DNA of 5,712 nucleotides, from NCBI GenBank assembly GCA_024998705.1, contig JACOEF010000294.1, positions 1-5,712 of the forward strand, written 5' to 3'. Origin of the DNA: Nitrospira sp. Its GTDB lineage: Bacteria; Nitrospirota; Nitrospiria; Nitrospirales; Nitrospiraceae. Shown here in pieces: positions 1-5,257 of this stretch (positions are counted from its first letter, which is position 1; every line of letters begins with the position of its first letter). The notes below the pieces were generated by a model. It was not told where the DNA came from, made no database searches, and worked only from the letters and a program-made list of their open reading frames with translations. Both the position numbers and the translations under genes were made by a program.

Positions 1-367
1 CCACCTGCAGTCCGGCCCGGCGCGCACGCTCAGCCGCCGCTTCATCGATCACGCCCTCCTGCAGCCAGACAGCCTTGGCCTTGATCCGGATCGCTTCGTC
101 GACGACCGCACCCGCCTCTTCCGATCGTCTGAAAATCGTCACTAGATCGATCGGACCGGGCAGAGACGAGAGTTCCGGATAGGCCGGCTCCCCCAACACC
201 TCCGTCTCCCGTGGATTCACCGGCACCACCACCTTTCCCTGCTGTTGCATGTAGGCGGCCACCCGGTAGGAGGGGCGCGACGAATTCGACGACAACCCCA
301 CCACGGCAATGATTCGGCAGTCCTGGATGAGCCGCGCCAACCACTCCTGCGAGCCCGGACCGGTCAT
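1..367 (-). CDS. CoA-binding (YccU-type) protein, 3' end cut by window edge
   Basis: This is the N-terminal 122 residues of a small cytosolic Rossmann protein of the CoA_binding_2/YccU family. These proteins are usually about 140 residues, so only some 20 C-terminal residues lie outside the window. Visible family marks are the nucleotide-binding turn VVGLSSNSSRPS at residues 22-33, followed by YRVAAYMQQQG, then PVNPRETEVLGEPAYPEL from residue 49, and later a VDEAIRIKAKAVWLQEGV segment typical of the family. The family is known for a CoA-binding fold, but no enzymatic reaction is established and none is claimed here. The ATG overlaps the TGA of the upstream msrA gene (ATGA, 364-367), with a G-rich stretch (GGGGGG) just upstream as a possible ribosome site, so the two genes are probably translationally coupled. 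The frame is open from 367 to the left edge with no stop. Confidence 0.9.
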   Translation of the reverse strand, partial: MTGPGSQEWLARLIQDCRIIAVVGLSSNSSRPSYRVAAYMQQQGKVVVPVNPRETEVLGEPAYPELSSLPGPIDLVTIFRRSEEAGAVVDEAIRIKAKAVWLQEGVIDEAAAERARRAGLQV

Positions 368-987
368 GGAGCCCCCCAGAGATCTTCCAACCGCTGCGCC
401 CGCCCGCAGTTATATTTGTAAAATTTATATCGCACCGGATTTTTCTTATAATAATCCTGGTGCGAGTCCTCGGCCGGATAAAACGGCGACGCCAGGGTGA
501 GTTCCGTGACAATCGGCCCATGAATCCGTCCGGATTGTTCGATCTTACGTTTCGACTCCTCCGCCAAACGTTTCTGTTCCTCAGTCTGATAGAAAATCAC
601 CGCACGGTATTGGCTGCCATGGTCGCAGAACTGCGCGTTCGGCGTGATCGGATCCACATTGCGCCAGAAGGTTTCGAGCAATGCGGCGTAACTCACTCGA
701 GCCTGATCGTAGAGCACTTCAATCGATTCGGCATGACCCGTACCACCGGCAGAGACTTGTTCATAACTGGGGTTTTCAACCCGCCCACCCATGTATCCAC
801 TAGTCACCGCTGTGACGCCGGGAACCTTCTCGAACACTTCCTCCATGCACCAGAAGCACCCTCCGGCAAAATACGCTTTCGCCGGATCGGATAGCCCGGC
901 GGCCTGTCCGATCGAACCCAGAGACCCTGCCAGCACCATCGCCACAACCAGCAACGCACACATTATCCTGCGTGTCATGCTGTTCAT
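364..987 (-). CDS. msrA: Peptide methionine sulfoxide reductase MsrA, exported form
   Basis: MsrA reduces methionine-S-sulfoxide in oxidised proteins back to methionine. The 207-residue product begins with a basic start and a hydrophobic stretch (residues 8-24) ending in a plausible signal-peptidase site after GQAA (about residue 30), so it probably acts outside the cytoplasm. The mature part carries the catalytic GCFWC motif at 43-47 (Cys44 is the expected nucleophile). It also has GTGHAE with Glu87, the NAQFCDHGSQYR block at 117-128, and a C-terminal YNCGR (Cys194) with a RLEDLWG tail, placed where a resolving cysteine is usual. The domain is complete. The ATG at 987 is preceded by GGGAGGACTGATCCA, a good Shine-Dalgarno 9 nt away. 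A second in-frame ATG at 978 is possible. The stop overlaps the next gene. No msrB is visible nearby. Whether the protein is released or membrane-anchored is an inference. Confidence 0.95.
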   Translation of the reverse strand: MNSMTRRIMCALLVVAMVLAGSLGSIGQAAGLSDPAKAYFAGGCFWCMEEVFEKVPGVTAVTSGYMGGRVENPSYEQVSAGGTGHAESIEVLYDQARVSYAALLETFWRNVDPITPNAQFCDHGSQYRAVIFYQTEEQKRLAEESKRKIEQSGRIHGPIVTELTLASPFYPAEDSHQDYYKKNPVRYKFYKYNCGRAQRLEDLWGAP

Positions 988-1191
988 TGGATCAGTCCTC
1001 CCTACGCCTGAGTCTACCTTTCGCTGTTTATCTTACCAAAGCACTCGACGCACCGCGATCGAAGCGCTGAGAGCACGGGAAGCTCGCGTGCAATATCGGC
1101 ATCAAATATAACCGGCAGGATGCGCAAAAAGGACGTCCGGCAAGGCCGCAGCAATGCGAGGAGGCGAGGCCACATGCTTCTCACCCACCCC

Positions 1192-1215
1192 GAGCTTGCC
1201 GAGACAGGCTCTTTT
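1192..1215 (+). terminator. Possible intrinsic terminator inside repeat A
   Basis: GAGCTTG (1192-1198) pairs with CAGGCTC (1205-1211), seven pairs including one G.T, around a CCGAGA loop, and is followed by TTTT. The shape is that of a weak rho-independent terminator on the plus strand, but there is no plus-strand gene upstream for it to end. It could act on a transcript of the repeat itself or be incidental. Copy B keeps GACAG...CTTTTCCC but not a comparable stem. Confidence 0.3.
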
Positions 1216-1243
1216 CCCGTGTGCGGTACGTTGAGCCTCGGAG

Positions 1244-1305
1244 GTTCACGACGCGCTGAATAAAGCGCGTCACGTTTGTGAACGCCGCCGAGAGAGTGAG
1301 GCGGC
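1244..1305 (+). repeat. Two-hairpin structured module, copy in repeat A
   Basis: This 62-nt unit folds into two abutting hairpins. In hairpin 1, GTTCAC (1244-1249) pairs with GTGAAC (1278-1283). Inside it GACGCGCT (1250-1257) pairs with AGCGCGTC (1264-1271) around a GAATAA loop, leaving a one-sided ACGTTT bulge (1272-1277). Hairpin 2 follows with no spacer: GCCGCC (1284-1289) pairs with GGCGGC (1300-1305) around the loop GAGAGAGTGA. The copy in repeat B has exactly the same length and the same loop sizes. Its differences fall mostly as matched pair changes, which supports selection on the fold. It lies about 85 nt upstream of the lipoprotein start, so it could be part of a leader, but that is inference. 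The RNA or DNA nature is unknown, and I do not recognise a named family. Confidence 0.75.
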
Positions 1306-1389
1306 AGTGTCCCGCGAGAACGAAGCTGGCGGACTTGTCCGATCTCCTGCTGGTATCTACGCGCATCGCAATCGAACAGATGTTTCTGT

Positions 1390-1875
1390 ATGATGGGCGG
1401 GATGAAACGAGTGATTTCGTTTGCGGGATTGATGGTGGCACTGACCTGTTCCGGATGCGCCTCCTGGTTGATGAACGGGGAGGCCCCCGAAGTCTTGGTC
1501 ACCAACGTCACGCCACTGGAATCGAGTGCCTTCGAGCAGCGGCTTCAGGTGGACCTGCGTATTCGCAACCCCAACGATTTCGAGCTCGCCGTCACCGGCA
1601 TCGATTTCAGGCTCGATCTGAATGGAAATTGGCTAGCGCGCGGCCTCGGCAACAAGGAACTGGTTGTCCCGCGACTGAGCGACTCCGTCACATCGGTGGA
1701 AACGAGTACGTCCACCTTACAAGTCGTCCGCCAACTCCTGTCTTTCTCCGGCGATCGGCCCCTTGCCTACCATGTCACAGGCGTGCTGCATACGAAGGAG
1801 GGCCGCCTCCCCTTCGACAACTCCGGCGTGCTGCTGGGAAAAGGCGCGCTCTCCGGCTCCCCCGCTGCTCCCTAA
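1390..1875 (+). CDS. LEA14/WHy-domain lipoprotein
   Basis: The 161-residue product starts with a short basic region, a hydrophobic stretch (about residues 8-19) and CSGC, giving a likely lipidated Cys23. Position -3 is Cys rather than the usual Leu, which is slightly atypical. The mature part holds one LEA type-2 (LEA14/WHy) beta-sandwich, marked by the phrase VDLRIRNPNDFELAVTGIDF (54-73) followed by LDLNGNWLARG (75-85). In bacteria such proteins are small envelope lipoproteins linked by homology to stress proteins; no precise activity is known. The start is uncertain. ATGs lie at 1390, 1393 and 1402, none with a well-spaced Shine-Dalgarno, and the one at 1402 gives the most compact lipoprotein signal. 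The gene stands alone, divergent from msrA across repeat A and convergent with the SLOG gene. Membrane attachment is inferred from the lipobox alone. Confidence 0.85.
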   Translation: MMGGMKRVISFAGLMVALTCSGCASWLMNGEAPEVLVTNVTPLESSAFEQRLQVDLRIRNPNDFELAVTGIDFRLDLNGNWLARGLGNKELVVPRLSDSVTSVETSTSTLQVVRQLLSFSGDRPLAYHVTGVLHTKEGRLPFDNSGVLLGKGALSGSPAAP

Positions 1876-1897
1876 AAGGTCACCGCTTCCGTCGTGG

Positions 1898-2010
1898 TTC
1901 ATGAAGCGTCGTTCGTCTCTCGTCCGAAAAAAAGAGCCTATGGCGTATAGCTAATAGCCCTAAGCCCTTCCTCCCCCCAACGAGATACGCTTCACGATTC
2001 ACGTTTCACG
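1898..2010. repeat. Imperfect inverted repeat with tandem NTTCACG units
   Basis: In the convergent spacer, TCATGAAGCGT (1899-1909) pairs with ACGCTTCACGA (1987-1997) at 10 of 11 positions. Next to it TCTCGT (1918-1923) pairs exactly with ACGAGA (1980-1985). The right arm continues as three 7-bp tandem units, CTTCACG, ATTCACG and TTTCACG (1990-2010). The loop holds an A7 run and a C-rich stretch. I see no classical terminator for either neighbouring gene here, so this fold may serve as a bidirectional end signal. It could equally be a dispersed repeat; TTCACG-rich inverted repeats of this type are familiar to me from Nitrospira spacers (from memory). Confidence 0.55.
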
Positions 2011-2016
2011 GGCGTC

Positions 2017-2054
2017 GCGAACAAAGCGGGCAGGCTTTTTCAGCCGCCTGCTAG
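2017..2054 (+). repeat. Truncated repeat copy C (3' tail only)
   Basis: From ACAAAGC (2021) to TGCTAG (2054), 27 of 34 positions match the 3' end of copy B (5457-5490) without gaps, and both are preceded by GCGA. Only the tail is present; the 5' half and the two-hairpin module are missing. The tail contains GCAGGC/GCCTGC flanking a T5 run. Its last bases, CTA at 2051-2053, form the TAG stop of the minus-strand SLOG gene, so the repeat reaches into the coding sequence end. Confidence 0.65.
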
Positions 2055-2584
2055 ACACCGCCCCAGGAGCGCGCCCCTTGCACCAGATCCGGTTGCTGCT
2101 GTTCGAACTGCTTCATCATGAGCCCAATGGCTTCTTCGGGGTTTTCCACCGCCGCGATGAGTCGCCCGCCCAGCTTCTTGAAGAATTTTTCTTCGGCCGG
2201 CGTGGCTCCGACCAGAATCACCGGTTTCCCCGCCTTGAGTGCAAGGGCCACCTCCGACACGGTCCCGGCTCCCATCAGCCCGCAGACCACCACGACGTTG
2301 CTGGACATGACGTTCACATTGTTTCGGGCATGGCCCATTTCGGTGATGATCGCCAGATCAACATACTTGGACACCCGTTCGCGACTCGAGGGCAACACCC
2401 CGATCGTCAAACTGCCGGGAACCTTCTTGGCTCCCTGGCAGGCCGCATCCATCACCCCGACGTCACGACCACCGGTCAGCACCACCCACTCGCGGCGCGC
2501 GATCAATTCGCCCAGCACACGAGCATTATCGACATCCTTCTTCCTGGCCTTCGCCGGCCCCATGACTCCTACGATGTATCGCAT
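2051..2584 (-). CDS. TIGR00725/SLOG-type Rossmann nucleotide-binding protein
   Basis: The 177-residue cytosolic protein has the layout of the TIGR00725 branch of the LOG/DprA-like (SLOG) superfamily. It has an MRYIVGVMGPA start strand, LTGGRDVGVMDAACQGAKK at 36-54, TIGVLP at 60-65, a GHARN segment at 84-88, and GLMGAGTVSEVALALKAGKPV at 102-122. LOG enzymes that release cytokinin-type bases carry PGGxGTxxE. Here the corresponding block is GLMGAGTVSE, lacking the PGG, so that activity should not be assumed; nucleotide or ligand binding is the safer statement. The ATG at 2584 has AAGGA six bases upstream, and this Shine-Dalgarno overlaps the TAA of the methyltransferase gene (9 nt between the genes). 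It is the last gene of a three-gene unit. Its stop codon lies within repeat fragment C, so the extreme C-terminus (about GARSWGGV) may be recent. Confidence 0.88.
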   Translation of the reverse strand: MRYIVGVMGPAKARKKDVDNARVLGELIARREWVVLTGGRDVGVMDAACQGAKKVPGSLTIGVLPSSRERVSKYVDLAIITEMGHARNNVNVMSSNVVVVCGLMGAGTVSEVALALKAGKPVILVGATPAEEKFFKKLGGRLIAAVENPEEAIGLMMKQFEQQQPDLVQGARSWGGV

Positions 2585-2593
2585 ACCCTATCC

Positions 2594-3409
2594 TTAGGTT
2601 CGCCCGCCGCATTGCGGCTGCCACCAGCCGGTCACCGCCACCGTCGCGTAATAGACGGCCCAGGAGTCGGGATCGTCGGCCAGCCGTCCATACTGCTCGA
2701 TGTCGGCCTCCGTGACCATCCCGGTCGCCACGTACTTCGCACGAAGCTGCTCGGCCGACAATTTCATCAACTGCGGAATCATCCCGCCCCCCGCGGACAA
2801 ATGCCCCTCGTGCTCCACGGTCACTTGGTCCAGGTTATGGCGCTGGAACAAGACCGGCAACTTCGCGCCAAGGGCATAGTCCATACCGAGCGCCGTAAAC
2901 ATCCGTTCGATCGCGTCTGTCACTCGCCCGAATGCCGCCCGGGCCTCCTCCGGTCCGGCTACGGCGCGAGCCGCTTGAAAATCAGGCTCTTCGATCATGA
3001 CCCAGCCGCCCGGTTTGACGCATCGCAGCATCCGCTCAAACGCCGCCTGATAGTCCGCGATATGAATCATCACATACCGCGCATGCACCAGATCGAAGGT
3101 GGCAGGCGGAAGCTCCATGTCGCAGATATCACCCTGCAGGATTTCGATGGTCGAGCTCCCGCTTCCCCGCAAGAAACGCGGGTTCGTGTCGATGGCCACG
3201 ACCTTGCCCGATGGCCCGACCCGCTGCTCTAACCAGCGCACGATGGAGCCGGCTCCTGCTCCCACTTCCAGGCAATGCCACCCGGTGGTCAGACCGGTCG
3301 CCAGCATCCGGCGGTGCGTGCCCGGATCGAAGATCCGTTCCAGCATCTGCAACCGTTCCAATTCACGAGCCTCTTCACTGGCATGAAACACGTAGTCCGT
3401 CTTCATCAT
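2594..3409 (-). CDS. Class I SAM-dependent methyltransferase
   Basis: The 271-residue protein has a methyltransferase fold near its middle. Motif I is LEVGAGAGS (47-55). The acidic residue after strand 2 is Asp74 in VVAIDTN. GDI (93-95) is followed by a strand-4 region, TFDLVHARYVMIHI (104-117), and LRCVKPGGWVMIEEPDF (128-144) is the usual post-motif. The C-terminal half (about 145-271) is helical and probably forms the substrate lid. The acceptor cannot be read from sequence. It resembles UbiE/Methyltransf_11-like small-molecule enzymes, but this is only a fold-level call. The chosen ATG at 3409 has AAAGGACAAGAG just upstream. A longer reading from a GTG at 3460 adds 17 residues but lacks a good ribosome site. 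The gene lies 57 nt after the TPR gene and 9 nt before the SLOG gene, consistent with one mRNA. Confidence 0.88.
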   Translation of the reverse strand: MMKTDYVFHASEEARELERLQMLERIFDPGTHRRMLATGLTTGWHCLEVGAGAGSIVRWLEQRVGPSGKVVAIDTNPRFLRGSGSSTIEILQGDICDMELPPATFDLVHARYVMIHIADYQAAFERMLRCVKPGGWVMIEEPDFQAARAVAGPEEARAAFGRVTDAIERMFTALGMDYALGAKLPVLFQRHNLDQVTVEHEGHLSAGGGMIPQLMKLSAEQLRAKYVATGMVTEADIEQYGRLADDPDSWAVYYATVAVTGWWQPQCGGRT

Positions 3410-3466
3410 CTCTTGTCCTTTGCCTGACACCCCAGTGGGCGCTCGGAGCCGGTCCGGCACAGCAGG

Positions 3467-5101
3467 CTAAAATCGCGATCCCGTCAATGTCACATCGGCC
3501 TGTGCCCATGCAGCCCGAAACCTGGCTTCTTCCTGAGTCGCGCCCTTGTTTTGAGACCGCAGACTTTGCGTCAGTCCGTGCAAGGCCCATCCGTTTTCAG
3601 GGTTGATCCGCAAATCCTCCAGATACACGACTTCCGCGTCGGCCGGACGCCCCGCCAGCAGCAGGACTGCCCCCAAGTTGTGACGAACCGGCTGCAGCCA
3701 GAAGGGCGGCTCACTGTACGGCAAGGACGCCTCCAACTGCACCGCCTCACGGAGCGCCTGAATCCCGACATCGTACTGTCCGCGCCGCGCCGCCATTTCG
3801 CCGACCAGCACCCGTTCGGCCACCTTCAACAACGTGCGACTGATCCTGCCTTCCGGGGTCTTCGTTCTGGCAAATGGTTTCATCGCCTTCCGAAGATTCG
3901 ACAATTCCCCCTCGGCACTCCCGAATCGCGTGGTGGCTGCGAAGGCCAATCCGCGGGCAAAGTGCCAGAGGCCCGTGGTGAGCCGTAAGCTCTTGGAGGG
4001 CGGCGGGTGCCTGATCAAGTCGCCCCATTGGCCGAAGCGAGCCATGGTCAGCAGCAGGGTCGGTGCATACCATTCCAGCGACGGCTCCTTGACGATTGCG
4101 TCAGCCGGAACCTTCGTCAGGAGATCCCGCGCGACTTGCACCGCTTCCGCGCTCCGGCCTTCCATCATCAAGGAGGCATTCAGGAAATGGAGATTGTGCG
4201 CATAGTAGCCCGATGCGTAATTGCCCTCAAGGGGGTGGTGAGACAAATACTCGTGATCCACCATCGCGGCGTTCGCGTTCCGTTCCGATGCCTCCCGATA
4301 ACGTCCCAGCCGCATGTAAATATGCGCCGGCATATGCACCAGATGTCCGGCACCCGGCATGAGCGACGGCAGCCGCTTCGCACAATCCAGCGCGCGTTGA
4401 GGCTCAGGCGATGCCTCGACCGCATGAATGTAATAGTGGCACGCGCCGGGGTGCTCCGGCCGCTGCCGCACCGCTACTTCCAACATGGCGACGATCTCCT
4501 CCGTCCCCGGTTGAGGCCGTCCATCCGCGCGCCAGTAGTCCCACGGTCTGAGCACCATCATCGCCTCAGCCGCCAGGGTCGCGGCATCAACATCATCGGG
4601 AGTCTCCCGTGCGATGTGACGCATGGCTTTGGCATAGGCCTCATCCTTCGCTTTCCGGGCGCCAGACTTCTTGGTTGAGTACCGCAAAGCGAGGGCGTCC
4701 ACGTAGGCACGCTCCCTGGCGGTGGCCTGCGACACACGCGCGGAAGCCTTCTGAATCGCCTCCACAGCACGAGCCTCCAGTTTGGGATCCATGGCCGCGT
4801 TAATGTTCGGCCCCAGGCTCAACGCCACACCCCAATAGGGCATGGGGGCATCGGGATCGAGGCGGGAAGCCTCCATAAAGGCTGCGATGGCTTCTTCGTG
4901 ATTGAAGGCGTAGACCAACCGGAGCCCTTGATCGAAAAATTTTTGCGCAAGGTCGGAGGTCGTAGTGATCTCATGATGCCAGGTGCCGAGATTCTCGAAC
5001 AGCGTCACCTCCGCCCGAGCAACTCCACCCCACACAGGCAGTGCCAGGCCCGCAACCACCAAACCGTGACATACCGCCCTCGCATATCGCCCCTGCACCA
5101 T
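3467..5101 (-). CDS. Exported histidine-rich TPR protein
   Basis: With the start at 5101 the product is 544 residues. It begins with a clear signal peptide: MVQGRYAR, a hydrophobic core from about 13 to 27, and ARA before Glu31. It is therefore likely periplasmic. TPR-type helical pairs are visible at about 53-101 (FDQGLRLVYAFNHEEAIAAF, then ASRLDPDAPMPYWGVAL) and at 474-512 (HNLGAVLLLAGRPADAEVVY, then INPENGWALHGL). Between them is a conserved His-rich core with HPGACHYYIHAVE (217-229), GAGHLVHMPAHIYMRLGRY (250-268) and YLSHHPLEGNYASGYYAHNLHF (285-306). I recognise the family as a widespread bacterial TPR protein of unknown function, longer than a plain TPR adaptor. ATG 5101 was chosen for AGGAG eight bases upstream and the ideal signal peptide. 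An upstream ATG at 5152 adds 17 residues without a ribosome site. It is the first gene of the TPR-methyltransferase-SLOG unit. Metal binding by the histidines is speculation. Confidence 0.85.
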   Translation of the reverse strand: MVQGRYARAVCHGLVVAGLALPVWGGVARAEVTLFENLGTWHHEITTTSDLAQKFFDQGLRLVYAFNHEEAIAAFMEASRLDPDAPMPYWGVALSLGPNINAAMDPKLEARAVEAIQKASARVSQATARERAYVDALALRYSTKKSGARKAKDEAYAKAMRHIARETPDDVDAATLAAEAMMVLRPWDYWRADGRPQPGTEEIVAMLEVAVRQRPEHPGACHYYIHAVEASPEPQRALDCAKRLPSLMPGAGHLVHMPAHIYMRLGRYREASERNANAAMVDHEYLSHHPLEGNYASGYYAHNLHFLNASLMMEGRSAEAVQVARDLLTKVPADAIVKEPSLEWYAPTLLLTMARFGQWGDLIRHPPPSKSLRLTTGLWHFARGLAFAATTRFGSAEGELSNLRKAMKPFARTKTPEGRISRTLLKVAERVLVGEMAARRGQYDVGIQALREAVQLEASLPYSEPPFWLQPVRHNLGAVLLLAGRPADAEVVYLEDLRINPENGWALHGLTQSLRSQNKGATQEEARFRAAWAQADVTLTGSRF

Positions 5102-5257
5102 CACCCCCGCTCCTGCTTGTATCTTCGTATGTGAGACAGACGATGCCGCCATCCGAAAACGACATCACCGCACAGAACAGCACAAATTAGCAGTCTCGCC
5201 GAGAAGTTGCCAGCCGGAACGCGTCGACAAGAGAAGATCGCTTGAAATAGCTCGAAT

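Larger units (their letters stand above)
1112..1353 (+). repeat. Dispersed MITE/REP-like repeat, copy A
   Basis: This ~240-bp non-coding repeat fills most of the 402-bp spacer between the divergent msrA and lipoprotein genes. Its ends are inverted (CCGGCAGGA at 1112-1120 against TCCTGCTGG at 1345-1353, 8 of 9 pairing). Inside, in order, are CAAGGCCGCAGCAATGCGAGG, a terminator-like hairpin with CTTTTCCC, GGTACGTTGAG (1226-1236), the two-hairpin module (1244-1305), and GCGAGAACGAAGCTGGCGGAC (from 1314). All these blocks recur in copy B at 5258-5487. No credible ORF or transposase is present, so any movement would need a protein supplied elsewhere. The remainder of the spacer, 988-1111, shows only the msrA ribosome site and no other feature I can support. 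Confidence 0.8.

Noticed and set aside
1192..1215. Terminator-like hairpin in repeat A as the end signal of msrA or the lipoprotein gene
   Set aside because: It lies upstream of both divergent genes and has the U-run only on the plus strand, so it cannot terminate either; it is kept only as a low-confidence site of the repeat.
1014..1511. Minus-strand 165-codon open frame across repeat A, with a peptide reading VHKRDALYSARRE
   Set aside because: A similar peptide (VHKRGAHYSSRRG) is read from repeat B at 5267-5581, which could pass for a conserved protein. Both come from the two-hairpin module, where changes follow base pairing rather than codons, and the frames run through unrelated flanks and over the lipoprotein gene.
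1990..2010. Three NTTCACG units as a CRISPR-like or iteron array
   Set aside because: The units are only 7 bp, directly adjacent with no spacers, and no replication or Cas gene is nearby. They fit a short tandem expansion within a dispersed repeat.
2078..3232. Plus-strand open frame of 384 codons
   Set aside because: It lies opposite the SLOG and methyltransferase genes, both of which have clear family motifs. The translation is rich in His, Arg and Pro, typical of an antisense shadow in GC-rich DNA.
3410..3460. Extended methyltransferase start at a GTG (3460)
   Set aside because: It adds 17 residues without family features and has no good ribosome site, whereas ATG 3409 has AAAGGA at a suitable distance.
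4007..4678. Plus-strand open frame of 223 codons opposite the TPR gene
   Set aside because: Antisense shadow: Arg/His-rich, no domain, fully covered by the well-supported TPR coding sequence.
5102..5152. Extended TPR protein start at ATG 5152
   Set aside because: No Shine-Dalgarno upstream; it would bury the signal peptide behind 17 extra polar residues, while ATG 5101 has AGGAG and a classical signal sequence.
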